DNA of 64,000 bases, taken from contig NZ_JAULBC010000002.1 in NCBI RefSeq assembly GCF_041060425.1, positions 558,001 through 622,000 of the forward strand, written 5' to 3'. Positions within the stretch are counted from its first letter, which is position 1. Each line of letters opens with the position of its first letter. Below, piece by piece: positions 28,493-37,446 of the stretch. The stretch comes from Danxiaibacter flavus (lineage in GTDB: Bacteria; Bacteroidota; Bacteroidia; Chitinophagales; Chitinophagaceae). The notes beneath the pieces are model-generated. The model had not been told where the DNA came from and did not search any database. It saw nothing but the letters and a program-made list of their open reading frames with translations. The position numbers and the translations under genes were made by a program.

Positions 28493-29586
28493 TTCAGCAA
28501 CCCAGCCAGCATCTCCACCTCTTCCACTGTGTTGAATGAATGCAGTACAATGCGCAGGCGCTCCTTTTCTTTGGGAACTGTGGGATAGAGTATGGCCCGT
28601 ACGTCAATGTTATTTTCCTGTAATTTTTGAGCGAGTGCTTTTATGGCGGTATTTCCTGGCACCATTACAACTTGTATTGGCGTTAATGACTTGAATTTTT
28701 CGTAAGCGATATCTGCAGACTGGAAATATTGAATAAGCTCACCCAGTTTTTTTCTTTCTTCTGACAACCCTGGAAATACGTTATATGAAGTTGAAATACG
28801 ATGAACCGCTTCTTCCGGAAGCGCCGTTGAGTAAATAAAACTCCTGGAAAAGTTAACCAGGTATTTTTTTAACCGGGTTGATCCTACAACAGCGGCGCCG
28901 TGACAACCCACCGCTTTCCCGAAAGTATGAATCCGGCAAAACACATGATCGGCATATCCCATCGATTGAACCAAACCTTCCCCTGATTCGCCTATGGTGC
29001 CCGTAGAATGTGCTTCATCAATAACCAGGTGCGCATTGTATTTGTTACTTAGCGCAACCAGTTCATTTAAAGGACAAACATCTCCATCCATGCTAAAAAC
29101 GGATTCGGTAACGATAAACACATTCCCTTTTGCCTGCTGTAACCGCAGCTCTAACTGATCCATATCGTTGTGTGCAAAAGAAAAGCTTTGAGCAAAAGAT
29201 AACCTGATGCCGTCTCTTATCGATGCATGAGAAAGTGCATCGTATAAAATTGTATCTCCACGCTGTGGCACGCAGGAAAGCACGCCTGTATTCGCATCAT
29301 ATCCGGAATTATAAATAGCTGCAGCTTCGGTTTTGTGAAACGTCGCTATCTGCTTTTCGGTCTGTTCAATCAACTCGTAGTTGCCCGCAAGCAATCTTGA
29401 CCCTGTACTGCCGTAAGAATAGCTAAACGCGTCAGCATCGTTGATTTTTAACAGACCATTTTTCACGATGCCGATATAATCGTTGCTGCAAAAATCAATT
29501 TTGCCTGAAGGTAGCGTCAATGCCCTCAATGCATCCTGCTGAATACGCTCATCAAGTTTGTGTTGTAAAAAATCATCGTTGTACAT
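28480..29586 (-). CDS. bioF: 8-amino-7-oxononanoate synthase-like PLP enzyme
   Basis: 368 residues. The alpha-oxoamine synthase signs are FCSNDYIGI, YGSTGSRLLAGN, EAAAIYNSGYDAN and HLVIDEAHSTGTIGESGEGL. The PLP-binding lysine Lys224 lies in HTFGKAVGCHGAAVVG. BioF condenses pimeloyl-ACP (or -CoA) with alanine in biotin synthesis. Related KBL or serine palmitoyltransferase activities are less likely given the short length and motif. No other bio gene is in the window. Its last residues and TAA stop fall in a word-repeat block. Confidence 0.88.
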   Translation of the reverse strand: MYNDDFLQHKLDERIQQDALRALTLPSGKIDFCSNDYIGIVKNGLLKINDADAFSYSYGSTGSRLLAGNYELIEQTEKQIATFHKTEAAAIYNSGYDANTGVLSCVPQRGDTILYDALSHASIRDGIRLSFAQSFSFAHNDMDQLELRLQQAKGNVFIVTESVFSMDGDVCPLNELVALSNKYNAHLVIDEAHSTGTIGESGEGLVQSMGYADHVFCRIHTFGKAVGCHGAAVVGSTRLKKYLVNFSRSFIYSTALPEEAVHRISTSYNVFPGLSEERKKLGELIQYFQSADIAYEKFKSLTPIQVVMVPGNTAIKALAQKLQENNIDVRAILYPTVPKEKERLRIVLHSFNTVEEVEMLAGLLKSEV

Positions 29587-30175
29587 AAAGCCAAAACATT
29601 AACCGGCGAAAGGTAGCAGTTTTAAACTAGACTTGAAACGTATAAAACATTTAGCGCTTTTTAAACCATATAAGGCATATAAGTAAGGTGTCGGCCGCGC
29701 CAACGTTTCTTTGTTAACAACTGATTAAGCTTAAAGCCCAAAGCCTAAAGCCTAAAGCTGACCTAAGCGAAGTTTTTTAAACCATATAAGACATATAAGA
29801 GCAAATAAGAGCTTTTGCCCAGGATAATAGTAACACTTAAACGACAATATATTTACTTAACCAGCTCGGACCTTCACCATTGACCATTCACTATTCACTA
29901 GTTGTATAGAAGAAATATAAGAGCAAATAAGAGCTTTTGCCCAGGATAATAATAACACTTAAACGACAATATATTTACTTAACCAGCTCGAACCTTCACC
30001 ATTGACCATTGACTATTCACTAGATATATAGAAGGGATATAAGGGAACCCCAAGCGAACAACAGCCGAAAGTTTCGAGTGACTGAGTCTCCTAACAATTC
30101 TAGCGTCTCTAGCAAACAATGGCTTAAATGTCCTTACATGCCTTATATGGTTCAAAAAAAACATGCTTATATGGT
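29587..30175. other. Repeat-filled gap between divergent bioF and miaE
   Basis: No gene is called here. From left to right it contains CCATATAAGGCATATAAG words (29664-29685), AAGCTTAAAGCCCAAAGCC words (29726-29760) and a second CCATATAAGACATATAAG block (29781-29800). The 122-base tandem repeat (29793-30036) follows, then a unique segment (about 30045-30127) and inverted CCTTATATGG words (30133-30150). A 114-codon minus frame at 29979-30323 is a by-product. Confidence 0.6.
29793..30036. repeat. 122-base tandem duplication
   Basis: Unit one (29793-29914) and unit two (29915-30036) both start ATATAAGAGCAAATAAGAGC and differ at about seven positions. A third unit begins with ATATAAGG at 30037 but does not continue. 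Each unit contains a CACCATTGACCATT-type word block related to text at 22110 and 52235. Confidence 0.85.
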
Positions 30176-30183
30176 TACATTTG
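30176..30183 (+). promoter_or_regulatory. Predicted miaE -7 box close to the start codon
   Basis: TACATTTG matches TAnnTTTG and ends only 4 bases before the ATG at 30188. Given usual promoter geometry, transcription would begin at or near the start codon, suggesting a leaderless mRNA. Confidence 0.45.
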
Positions 30184-30187
30184 CAGG

Positions 30188-30796
30188 ATGGAACTTTCGC
30201 AGGATACAAAAAACATTCTTGGACTTCAGCTACCAACAGATCCACGCTGGGTGAACCTGGCGGAAATGAAGCTCGAAGACGTCCTAACGGACCACGCTTA
30301 TTGCGAACAGAAAGCTGCAACAAGCTGCATCTCCATCATTCAGAAATATTCTGACAAAGAGGAACTTGTGAGCGAACTGGCACCTATTGTTACCGAAGAA
30401 TGGGGCCATTTCAGGCTTGTATTGCAGGAACTGAAAAAACGCAATCTCAGGCTTGGTAAACAACGCAAAGACGAATATGTAAACAAGCTGCTGGAATTTC
30501 AGAAGAAAGGTGGACATCCTGAAGATCGTTTTCTGGATCAAATGCTCACGATGGCACTCATCGAGGCGCGCAGTTGCGAAAGATTCAAACGCTTAAGTGA
30601 AGGGCTGGAAGATGAATACATGCGCAATTTTTACAGACGTTTTATGGAGAGTGAAGCGGGGCACTATACACTGTTCATTGAACTGGCGGAAACTTATGTC
30701 GACCCGGAAAAAGTAAGATCACGCTGGAAAGAATGGCTGGCTTATGAAGCCGAAGTAATGAACGGAATTGAAGTGAGAGGTGACAGGATACATTAA
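30188..30796 (+). CDS. miaE: tRNA 2-methylthio-N6-isopentenyl adenosine hydroxylase
   Basis: 202 residues from the ATG at 30188 (MELSQDTKNILGLQLPTDPR); a longer frame would add 20 residues read from repeats. It is a four-helix ferritin-like di-iron protein. Candidate iron ligands are the Glu in DHAYCEQKAA, the E-x-x-H in EEWGHF, the Glu in MALIEARSCERF and the E-x-x-H in ESEAGHY. It hydroxylates ms2i6A at position 37 of tRNAs reading UNN codons. No miaA or miaB gene is adjacent. Confidence 0.92.
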   Translation: MELSQDTKNILGLQLPTDPRWVNLAEMKLEDVLTDHAYCEQKAATSCISIIQKYSDKEELVSELAPIVTEEWGHFRLVLQELKKRNLRLGKQRKDEYVNKLLEFQKKGGHPEDRFLDQMLTMALIEARSCERFKRLSEGLEDEYMRNFYRRFMESEAGHYTLFIELAETYVDPEKVRSRWKEWLAYEAEVMNGIEVRGDRIH

Positions 30797-30880
30797 AAGC
30801 TTAAAGTCTAAAGCTTAAAGCCTGCAACAACATGATCTTAATTCCGATTTGAACAACGTATAACGTATAACTTATCACTA
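30795..30880. repeat. AAAGCTTAAAGTCTAAAGC and ACGTATAACGTATAAC words
   Basis: The miaE stop (TAA, 30794-30796) runs directly into AAGCTTAAAGTCTAAAGC words, followed by AACGTATAACGTATAACTT just before the GNAT start at 30883. Both families recur elsewhere in the window. Confidence 0.65.
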
Positions 30881-30882
30881 TC

Positions 30883-31368
30883 ATGACCATCAAAAGGATC
30901 GACCAATCTGAAAGCGATCTCGTAACAGAATTATTCAATGAATACAGGATGTTTTACGGTCAGTCTCCGGATCTTTCACTCGCGGAAAAATTCATCAACA
31001 CAAGGCTGGAAAATAATGAGTCGGTAATATTTGTTGCTCTTGAACAGCATGGCCAGGAAATAAAGCCTGTAGGCTTTACACAACTATATCCTGTTTATTC
31101 ATCAGTCCGGGCCTGCAAAAACTGGATCTTGAATGATTTGTTTGTGAAAAAAGAATATCGCGGAAAAGGCGCCAGATATCAACTGATCAAAAATGCCATG
31201 GACTTTGCCCAAACTAACGGAGCCACCTATATGCAGCTTGAAACTGCAACTGACAATTACAATGCTCAAAAACTGTATGAATCAATTGGATTTCAGAAAA
31301 AACCGGCGGACAACAGTTTTTTTGTTTATACCATTTCTTTAAGTGAACAAGCGGTTACTGCAAAATAA
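30883..31368 (+). CDS. GNAT family N-acetyltransferase
   Basis: 161 residues covering a single GNAT fold. Motif A, the acetyl-CoA binding loop, is LFVKKEYRGKGARYQLIKNA (the R-G-K-G pattern). The following ATYMQLETATDNYNAQKLYE and SIGFQKKP are the usual motif B. The transferred acetyl group's acceptor cannot be predicted. It lies 86 bases after miaE on the same strand. Confidence 0.9.
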   Translation: MTIKRIDQSESDLVTELFNEYRMFYGQSPDLSLAEKFINTRLENNESVIFVALEQHGQEIKPVGFTQLYPVYSSVRACKNWILNDLFVKKEYRGKGARYQLIKNAMDFAQTNGATYMQLETATDNYNAQKLYESIGFQKKPADNSFFVYTISLSEQAVTAK

Positions 31369-31653
31369 CAGCTACGATTAAAGAATTACACTTAAATTAT
31401 AATTTTGATTAATACAATATACAGGCGCTTGGGTTAAATAACATTTTTTAACAATGTTCTTATAAAGAAAACGCGTAAAATTGCTTTAATCGTTACTTTT
31501 ATTTTTCGAGTTGCTTTATTTGCGTCGCAAAACAGCTTCTACGGTACATTAAAAAACAAAAACTCAACTTTGTAGTCGTATAATGAGGAAGTTATACCTT
31601 GCCGGTATAGCTAATTCGTTTTATGACCGGTTTATCATTATAAGACAAAGGAA
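31369..31653. other. AT-rich gap upstream of the amidase gene
   Basis: 285 bases without an ORF. It lacks the word repeats seen in most other gaps and probably contains the amidase promoter and leader. A CTTGCCGGTATAGC/ATGACCGG-like partial symmetry (about 31597-31634) is weak. No tRNA or other RNA could be recognised. Confidence 0.4.
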
Positions 31654-32649
31654 ATGCAGAAAAGAATTAAATCAGCTACCCAAAAATTCACTCTACCCGT
31701 ACTATTGTCAGCTCTCTTGTTGATGGCATGCCCCGATACCTACTCCCAGGCTGTAAAAAAACAAATCATTAAAACAATAATAATAGATCCGGGCCATGGA
31801 TATCCTACGTTGAATGCGCATGGAAAATACAGTTATGAATCTGATTTAACACTGGCTTTTGGACAGGCTCTCGCAAAAAAAATCCAGGACTCATTGCCAG
31901 ACGTTAAAGTGTTAATGACACGGAACGACCGGAATGATGCAGGTGGCATTGCCAATCCACGTGACGCAAACCGTTATCGTGCAAATTTTGCCAATGAAAA
32001 CCACGGAGATCTTTTCATCAGCATTCACTGTAATGATGCACCTGCAAAGCATCATTCGGAAATAATAGACTATAAAACTTCAACCTACTACACCGGCAAA
32101 GGCAAAAAAAGAAAAAAACACACAAAACGGGTACCTGTATATCGTTATTGGACAACCCCAAGCGACGTTACCGGCACCGAAACTTTTATATGGGCCATTA
32201 ACAAGAATGACTCAAAAATTCAATTTGTACAAAGTAACACAGCCGTTGATACTACTGAGCTTCAGGGCGAGCAAACCGACTCCACAGCAGAAGATCTGTT
32301 CGATTCTCCGGAAGCAAGGATCATGGCCTCCCTGCGTACAAAGAAATACTTTGACAGAAGTTTAATGCTTGCAGACCTTGTTCAAAATGAATTTATCAGG
32401 CAGGGAAGAGTAAACCGCGGTGTTAAGCAACGTAATAATGAAGGGATCTGGGTATTACAGGCCACAGCAATGCCGAGCATTCTTGTTGAGGCTGGCTTTA
32501 TAACCAATCCTGAAGAAGAAGATTATATGAACAGTGATCTTGGAAAGGAAGAAGTGTCCTCTGCGATCTTTAACGCGGTGCTAATGTATAAGAAAAATGT
32601 AGAAGCAGGGAAGATCACCGAAGCTGCCGGATCGGGACAGCAACAATAA
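31654..32649 (+). CDS. N-acetylmuramoyl-L-alanine amidase (Amidase_3)
   Basis: 331 residues with a signal peptide near 1-32 (LPVLLSALLLMACPDTYSQA). The catalytic zinc site is recognisable: His in IIIDPGHGYP, Glu in YESDLTLAFG, His in LFISIHCNDAP and the catalytic Glu in SILVEAGFITNPEEED. Between the second and third elements there is an insertion of about 80 residues with a basic stretch (GKGKKRKKHTKRVP) and a QGEQTDSTAED acidic patch, absent from short amidases. It cleaves the amide between MurNAc and the stem peptide. It converges on the methyltransferase with 3 bases between the stops. Confidence 0.93.
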   Translation: MQKRIKSATQKFTLPVLLSALLLMACPDTYSQAVKKQIIKTIIIDPGHGYPTLNAHGKYSYESDLTLAFGQALAKKIQDSLPDVKVLMTRNDRNDAGGIANPRDANRYRANFANENHGDLFISIHCNDAPAKHHSEIIDYKTSTYYTGKGKKRKKHTKRVPVYRYWTTPSDVTGTETFIWAINKNDSKIQFVQSNTAVDTTELQGEQTDSTAEDLFDSPEARIMASLRTKKYFDRSLMLADLVQNEFIRQGRVNRGVKQRNNEGIWVLQATAMPSILVEAGFITNPEEEDYMNSDLGKEEVSSAIFNAVLMYKKNVEAGKITEAAGSGQQQ

Positions 32650-32652
32650 CGC

Positions 32653-33459
32653 TTATGCTTTTGTTGCCTCTACAACAAGCGCTCTCAGCGGGGTAGCAAA
32701 ACGCTCCCCGTATTTCTCTGTATAAGTCTGTTCCAGCTTTCGCACAATTGCCGGTATTAAAGCGGGCGCACGGTCCGAAAGATGATTAAATAAAGGCGTT
32801 CCATATACCATGCCCTGTGCTGCAGCTGCTGCTTCCACAGAAAACCCTTCAGCCGGCACAGTTGATATTTTGATTTTCTCAAAACCGGCCTGCTCAAGAT
32901 CAAACCTGATAACTTCATCATCAAAATAAGAAAATTGCAGATACATAAAGAGTGGTGTATTTTCAGGAAAGAACTCTTTCATAATATCCTGAACCGTTGC
33001 GGAGGCGGGATTGGCTGATAATTTATCCCACACACAGAAAAGCAGCGTTCCATTTGGCGATAAAACCCTATATGCTTCCTTAAATGCGGCGACCTTATCT
33101 TCAAAAAACATAACACCAAACTGACTGACGATACATTCAACCAGGCCATCATCAAACGGGAGTGCTTGCGCGTTGGCTTCAAAGAAAGCCACATCTCTCA
33201 GCATTAAATGTTTGTGTCGTGCATAATCTATCATAGCCGGGTTAAGATCAGTCGCAATAACCCTGGCGCCTTCCCGAAGGATCTTGGGAAGAAATTTTGT
33301 AAGCCGGCCGGTACCGCAGGCAATCTCGAGTATTGAATCGGGAGCCAACGCTTTTATACGTTGAGACATGATAATAGCGAACGGCTCAAACAGCATCGGA
33401 CCCAGGCAGTTGTCATAGTTAAACGGTATGGTGCCTGAAAAAGAGGTGTTCTCGTCCAT
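32653..33459 (-). CDS. Class I SAM-dependent methyltransferase
   Basis: 268 residues. The SAM-binding motif I is SILEIACGTGRLTKFLP, motif II/III is VIATDLNPAMIDYARHK and the post-motif is GLVECIVSQFGVMFFEDKVA. FKEAYRVLSPNGTLLFCVWD matches UbiE/Methyltransf_11 proteins. The substrate is unknown. It starts 17 bases after the GSCFA gene and probably shares its transcript. Confidence 0.88.
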   Translation of the reverse strand: MDENTSFSGTIPFNYDNCLGPMLFEPFAIIMSQRIKALAPDSILEIACGTGRLTKFLPKILREGARVIATDLNPAMIDYARHKHLMLRDVAFFEANAQALPFDDGLVECIVSQFGVMFFEDKVAAFKEAYRVLSPNGTLLFCVWDKLSANPASATVQDIMKEFFPENTPLFMYLQFSYFDDEVIRFDLEQAGFEKIKISTVPAEGFSVEAAAAAQGMVYGTPLFNHLSDRAPALIPAIVRKLEQTYTEKYGERFATPLRALVVEATKA

Positions 33460-33476
33460 GGTTAATGGCTTTAAGA

Positions 33477-34466
33477 TTACGGTGCCTGCTCCTCTTTAGA
33501 AAAATACGCTAATTCCTTAGTAAAATCAATATAATTATATTCTTTTTGAAGCTCCTCCACCTTCTGGAGTTGGGTGCGCATAAATTGTTTGTGCTGTTGT
33601 GATGATGGATTAAAGGGCTTGTGCTGACGCGCTATTACTATCTTGCGGATATCTTCCATCAGGTTTTGCGTTGGTTCATCCATGCAGGATTCGGCAAATT
33701 TCTCCAACACAAACTGCGTTGCCGAATAGTTGGGATGGGCCATATCTATGTCATAAAAACGATAATCTCTTAGCACATCTATAACCAGTTCGTAAGCCGG
33801 AAAATAATAAAGCCGCTCAAACTTGTTCACCATGTGATGCACAGCCTCTATCAGTCTTGCCTTGCTTCTGTTATTTTCCATAACTCCGTCACGTAAATGA
33901 CGGACCGGGCTTATGGTAAATATGATCCTCAGTTTTTTATTGAAGTGAAATAACCTGTGAATGGTGGTGTCTAATGTTGTGATTATTTCTTCAATGGTAG
34001 ATAAATGTTTGATGAAGGTTTGCGCTGGCGCTTTGTGGCAGTTAACCACCGGCCTCATGTTTTTAACCAGCTTGTATACGAATGATGAACCAAGTGTGAT
34101 GATAAGCCAGTCCGCATCTTTAAGAAACTCATGCGCCTGTTGCTGCGACTTGTTTATTTCAGTAATGGCATCCTCCTTCTTAACTGATGAAAAACGGCTG
34201 TGGTGGTGCCAGCTATGCCATGCTTCATTCAGATAGAAAAGATCATCTTCTGTGTATTTCCGGTTCTCAATATATGACACCAATGAATCACACACACCTA
34301 CGGGCTCGAACAAAATACCATGAGGATTCTGCAGCACGTTAAATTTTGTGCCTTCCAGGTAATTACCGATATGTTCTGTAAAACATGAACCGATCAAAAG
34401 AATTTTATCCTTATAAGTGATTGATGGCTCTAGCTTTTTGATATTGATGGGAACCTGGAACTGCAT
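33477..34466 (-). CDS. GSCFA domain protein
   Basis: 329 residues. The signature GSCFTEHIGNYL occurs near residue 27, followed by NPHGILFEPVGV, WHSWHHHSRFS and a DWLIITLGSSFVY segment. HLRDGVMENNRSKARLIEAV and DIDMAHPNYSATQFVLEKF are also conserved. The fold is SGNH/GDSL-like and an acyl-hydrolase or transferase role is likely but not shown. It is the first gene of a two-gene unit with the methyltransferase. Confidence 0.9.
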   Translation of the reverse strand: MQFQVPINIKKLEPSITYKDKILLIGSCFTEHIGNYLEGTKFNVLQNPHGILFEPVGVCDSLVSYIENRKYTEDDLFYLNEAWHSWHHHSRFSSVKKEDAITEINKSQQQAHEFLKDADWLIITLGSSFVYKLVKNMRPVVNCHKAPAQTFIKHLSTIEEIITTLDTTIHRLFHFNKKLRIIFTISPVRHLRDGVMENNRSKARLIEAVHHMVNKFERLYYFPAYELVIDVLRDYRFYDIDMAHPNYSATQFVLEKFAESCMDEPTQNLMEDIRKIVIARQHKPFNPSSQQHKQFMRTQLQKVEELQKEYNYIDFTKELAYFSKEEQAP

Positions 34467-34469
34467 GTT

Positions 34470-34690
34470 AATTGAAAATGGATAATTGATAATTGAAAAA
34501 TGTGACTAAGTGCAAAGTTAGTTAATTGAGAATTGAAAAGATTTCGACACGAAAAACTCTGTGAAATTTTGTATCTGTATTCCGCCATGTAATAAAAAGG
34601 TTACACGGAGAAACACGGAGAAGACACAGAGTTACACAGAGTGTTGAACCTCCCGCTTTTTCATTACCAATTATCAACTGTCAATTGTCA
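34470..34690. repeat. GATAATTGAAAATG and CACGGAGAAACACGGAG word repeats
   Basis: AATGGATAATTGATAATTG words (34477-34500) and TTAATTGAGAATTGAAAAG (34521-34540) precede ACACGGAGAAACACGGAG with AGACACAGAGTTACACAGAG (34602-34641). CAATTATCAACTGTCAATTG words (34668-34688) then run over the sialidase stop codon. A TAACTTTG box on the minus strand (34513-34520) is a likely -7 element of the GSCFA gene. Confidence 0.65.
34513..34520 (-). promoter_or_regulatory. Predicted -7 box of the GSCFA-methyltransferase unit
   Basis: The minus strand reads TAACTTTG, a TAnnTTTG match, 46 bases before the GSCFA ATG. No clear -33 TTG. Confidence 0.4.
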
Positions 34691-35850
34691 ATTGATACGA
34701 CCGTAAAGACGATTTTTTTATATTCATCCTTTTCATACAAAATGCCTACTTTATTCTTACTGATCTGAACAATATCGGAGTAGGCTGAATTGTTTTTTTG
34801 ACCGTCAGAACTTCTGTCAACCGTAATACTACGATCCCATGTGCGGCCTTCGTCAAGGCTGATCCGTAAGGTAAGATTATCACGTTTGCTGGTATCTGCA
34901 GCATTGCAAAATGCCAGTACATTTTTGCCTTTTTTACTATCCAGCCTGAGAATACTGCCCTGGCAAACAGGATCAGGTAAATTTTTGTCGTTATAAGCAG
35001 TATCCCAGTTTTCACCACCGTTTTTACTATAAGCAATGATCCGGGCTTTTTCGCTGCCACTTTGGTTCCTGATATTCATAACAAGTCCGTCAGGATACAA
35101 CGGTGCTGCCATACATTCGTTTCCGCCCGGAGTGGAAACATCTTCACTGATATGAAATGTTTTTCCGTGATCATCGGTATAGTAGCCATTTGCTTTGTAA
35201 TCATTAAAATGCGGCAATGGATTGCCTGCAGAATGATTTGCAGGCACGTAAAGGCGGCCTTTGTACTTGCCCTGTTCAAATTGCATGGCATGACCAGGTG
35301 TATTCGCAAAACTTCTCCAATCTTCTGAAAAATGATACGCAGGATTTATCTGTGGCTGATTAGGCTTATGCACCTGAAGCGTTATATTCACCGCATCTGA
35401 CCAGGTATTTCCACCATCTGCAGATGTCTTGTACCACACTTCTCTTAATCCTTTTCCTTTTCTAACTTCACCTTCGTGATTGTTACCGGTATTGTAAAAC
35501 AAGAATAATCTTCCTTTTGGATAGGCAGGATCGGTCAGGTCAACAACAGGCGCGCAATTGCCGGCTTGCAGATGGTCGTTATCAACCACAACCTGCAGCT
35601 TTGACCAGGTTTTACCATTGTCCTGACTGCGCTTCATAACGATATCAATGTTTCCAAAATCATCAGAGTCATTTACCCTTCCTTCGCAAAAGGCAAGCAG
35701 GTCACCCTTTGGCAATTTTACAATTGCAGGAATGCGATAGCTTTGGTAACCTTCATCACCTGAAGTAAATACGGACACTTTGTTTTCCTGTGCGCAAGCA
35801 AAACACACAAGCAAAACGGACATAGTAAGCGTTGAAAAAAACTTTCTCAT
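34681..35850 (-). CDS. nanH: Exo-alpha-sialidase (GH33)
   Basis: 389 residues with a signal peptide (FFSTLTMSVLLVCFACAQ). The arginine-bearing YRIP motif is SYRIPAIVKLP near residue 40. Four Asp-boxes mark the six-bladed propeller: SQDNGKTW, SADGGNTW, SKNGGENW (a variant) and SLDEGRTW. It would hydrolyse terminal sialic acids from glycans outside the cytoplasm. It is the last gene of the sialic-acid operon and its ATG overlaps the esterase stop by one base (TAATG). The stop codon lies inside a repeat word block. Confidence 0.93.
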   Translation of the reverse strand: MRKFFSTLTMSVLLVCFACAQENKVSVFTSGDEGYQSYRIPAIVKLPKGDLLAFCEGRVNDSDDFGNIDIVMKRSQDNGKTWSKLQVVVDNDHLQAGNCAPVVDLTDPAYPKGRLFLFYNTGNNHEGEVRKGKGLREVWYKTSADGGNTWSDAVNITLQVHKPNQPQINPAYHFSEDWRSFANTPGHAMQFEQGKYKGRLYVPANHSAGNPLPHFNDYKANGYYTDDHGKTFHISEDVSTPGGNECMAAPLYPDGLVMNIRNQSGSEKARIIAYSKNGGENWDTAYNDKNLPDPVCQGSILRLDSKKGKNVLAFCNAADTSKRDNLTLRISLDEGRTWDRSITVDRSSDGQKNNSAYSDIVQISKNKVGILYEKDEYKKIVFTVVSIDN

Positions 35851-37349
35851 TATTGAACTTTTATTTTAAATGTTGATGCAGGTAGCAACGCGCTATTTAC
35901 CAGGTTAGCATCCGTAAAAGATTTCCAGCCATAGTAAACATACGCAGGTTTATTAATACTATTAATGGCAACTTTATCGTGATCAATTGCTGCATTCACT
36001 TCTTTAATGCCATCAAAAGAAAATCCCCGGAGAACTACGTTGTTGGAAGTATTCAAACCTCCTGATGCATATTGAAATGTGATGATAACTTTCCCATCCT
36101 TGAAAATTGCCTTTTGCGGCAAAGGCCCTGAAGGCATGATGTTCTTTTTATAATCATTATACAGCGCCCATCTTGCAAGGCGTTCGCCAACATTCTTTTT
36201 ATTAGTAGGGTGTACATCATTTTTTGCGCCGATATCGCTGCATACGGCCATGCCACTATGCACTATCTCCGAAAGCATTTTTCGCTGCTCATCCCTGAAG
36301 ACTGGCCACAATTGGGATTGGTAATTTGTTGAATCAATAGACGATAACTGTACCCAGTAAAACGGAAGATTGGCATCTTGCCATTTAATTCTATAATCAG
36401 ATACCAGCAACTTAAATAATTGCCCATATTCTTTTACAGTGCCAATTTCCTGTGCGTTACTTTCTCCCTGGTACCAAAGCACTCCTTTTATTGGCATCTG
36501 TAATATTGGCTGCACTCCGGCTTTGTATGCAAAACCTGGTTTGTAAGCATGATCAGGGCCATATCCATCATTCTTTTGTAGCGAATTGCCGCCGAGATTC
36601 TGAATCCCCCGTTCCTTTACCCATTCTGGTAAAAACTTATTTTGCAACCAATTTCCCTTCACCTTCTCTTTGAAAGCAGGATTGCCTGCCAGGGTAGCTA
36701 CATCTGTAAAGGTTTCTATCGGGCACCCTCCTATTGATAGGTTGATAAGGCCAATTGGAACGGAGACTGAATCTTTTATCATTTTGCCAAAATACCAGGC
36801 AACAGCGCTCATGTTTTTTATTGAGCTGGTATCCGATACCTGCCAGGAACCGTTATAAAATTCTTTTGCATTCAGACGCTTTAGCATGGAGTCTGGATAT
36901 ACGCTGCCAAAAACATTCTTACCAATGTAAGTGGGATTGTAAAAACGGATGAGCGGTTGACTGGCGGACTGCAGCGCTTCGGAATAGTGCGCTTCATTCT
37001 TCATTGGAAATTCCATATTGGACTGACCAAGACAAAGCCAAACATCTCCAACCAGAATATTCTTCAGCACAATCTTTTGGTTGCCGCAAGTAATGGAAAT
37101 TGATTGGGGATTTGTGTTTACGTGCTGCGCAGGAAAAACAATATGCCAGCTTGAGTCAGGTAAGGTCAGTGCCACCTTTTGCTGATGGGCAAAGTGGATT
37201 GCTACGCTGTTGCCAGGGATTGCCTTGCCCCAAACACTTACCGGTTTATCTCTTTGTAAAACCATGTTGTCCGAAAATATTTTAGCCACTTGCAGTTGAG
37301 CATTGAGTGCGAATGGCGATAAAAAAAATATAGCTAACACAAATTTCAT
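35850..37349 (-). CDS. Sialate 9-O-acetylesterase
   Basis: 499 residues from the ATG at 37349, which starts a clean signal peptide (MKFVLAIFFLSPFALNAQ); an upstream in-frame extension to 37478 would bury it and overlap the epimerase gene. SGNH-type motifs are VWLCLGQSNMEFPM (block I, catalytic Ser), GVLWYQGESNAQE and the late DVHPTNKKNVGERLA (Asp/His). It removes O-acetyl groups that block sialidases and lyases. It is encoded between the epimerase and the sialidase. Confidence 0.93.
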   Translation of the reverse strand: MKFVLAIFFLSPFALNAQLQVAKIFSDNMVLQRDKPVSVWGKAIPGNSVAIHFAHQQKVALTLPDSSWHIVFPAQHVNTNPQSISITCGNQKIVLKNILVGDVWLCLGQSNMEFPMKNEAHYSEALQSASQPLIRFYNPTYIGKNVFGSVYPDSMLKRLNAKEFYNGSWQVSDTSSIKNMSAVAWYFGKMIKDSVSVPIGLINLSIGGCPIETFTDVATLAGNPAFKEKVKGNWLQNKFLPEWVKERGIQNLGGNSLQKNDGYGPDHAYKPGFAYKAGVQPILQMPIKGVLWYQGESNAQEIGTVKEYGQLFKLLVSDYRIKWQDANLPFYWVQLSSIDSTNYQSQLWPVFRDEQRKMLSEIVHSGMAVCSDIGAKNDVHPTNKKNVGERLARWALYNDYKKNIMPSGPLPQKAIFKDGKVIITFQYASGGLNTSNNVVLRGFSFDGIKEVNAAIDHDKVAINSINKPAYVYYGWKSFTDANLVNSALLPASTFKIKVQ

Positions 37350-37446
37350 TCTTTCGATATCAGGTTTACTTTGTTTAATAAATAAAAGCATTACACGGCG
37401 TTTCCCAGAGGACACGCTATGTTTTTCAAAGCATACGAGTTGACAA

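Noticed and set aside
31369..31653. tRNA or small RNA in the amidase upstream gap
   Set aside because: No cloverleaf, T-loop or CCA-like end and no strong hairpin with a T run were found.
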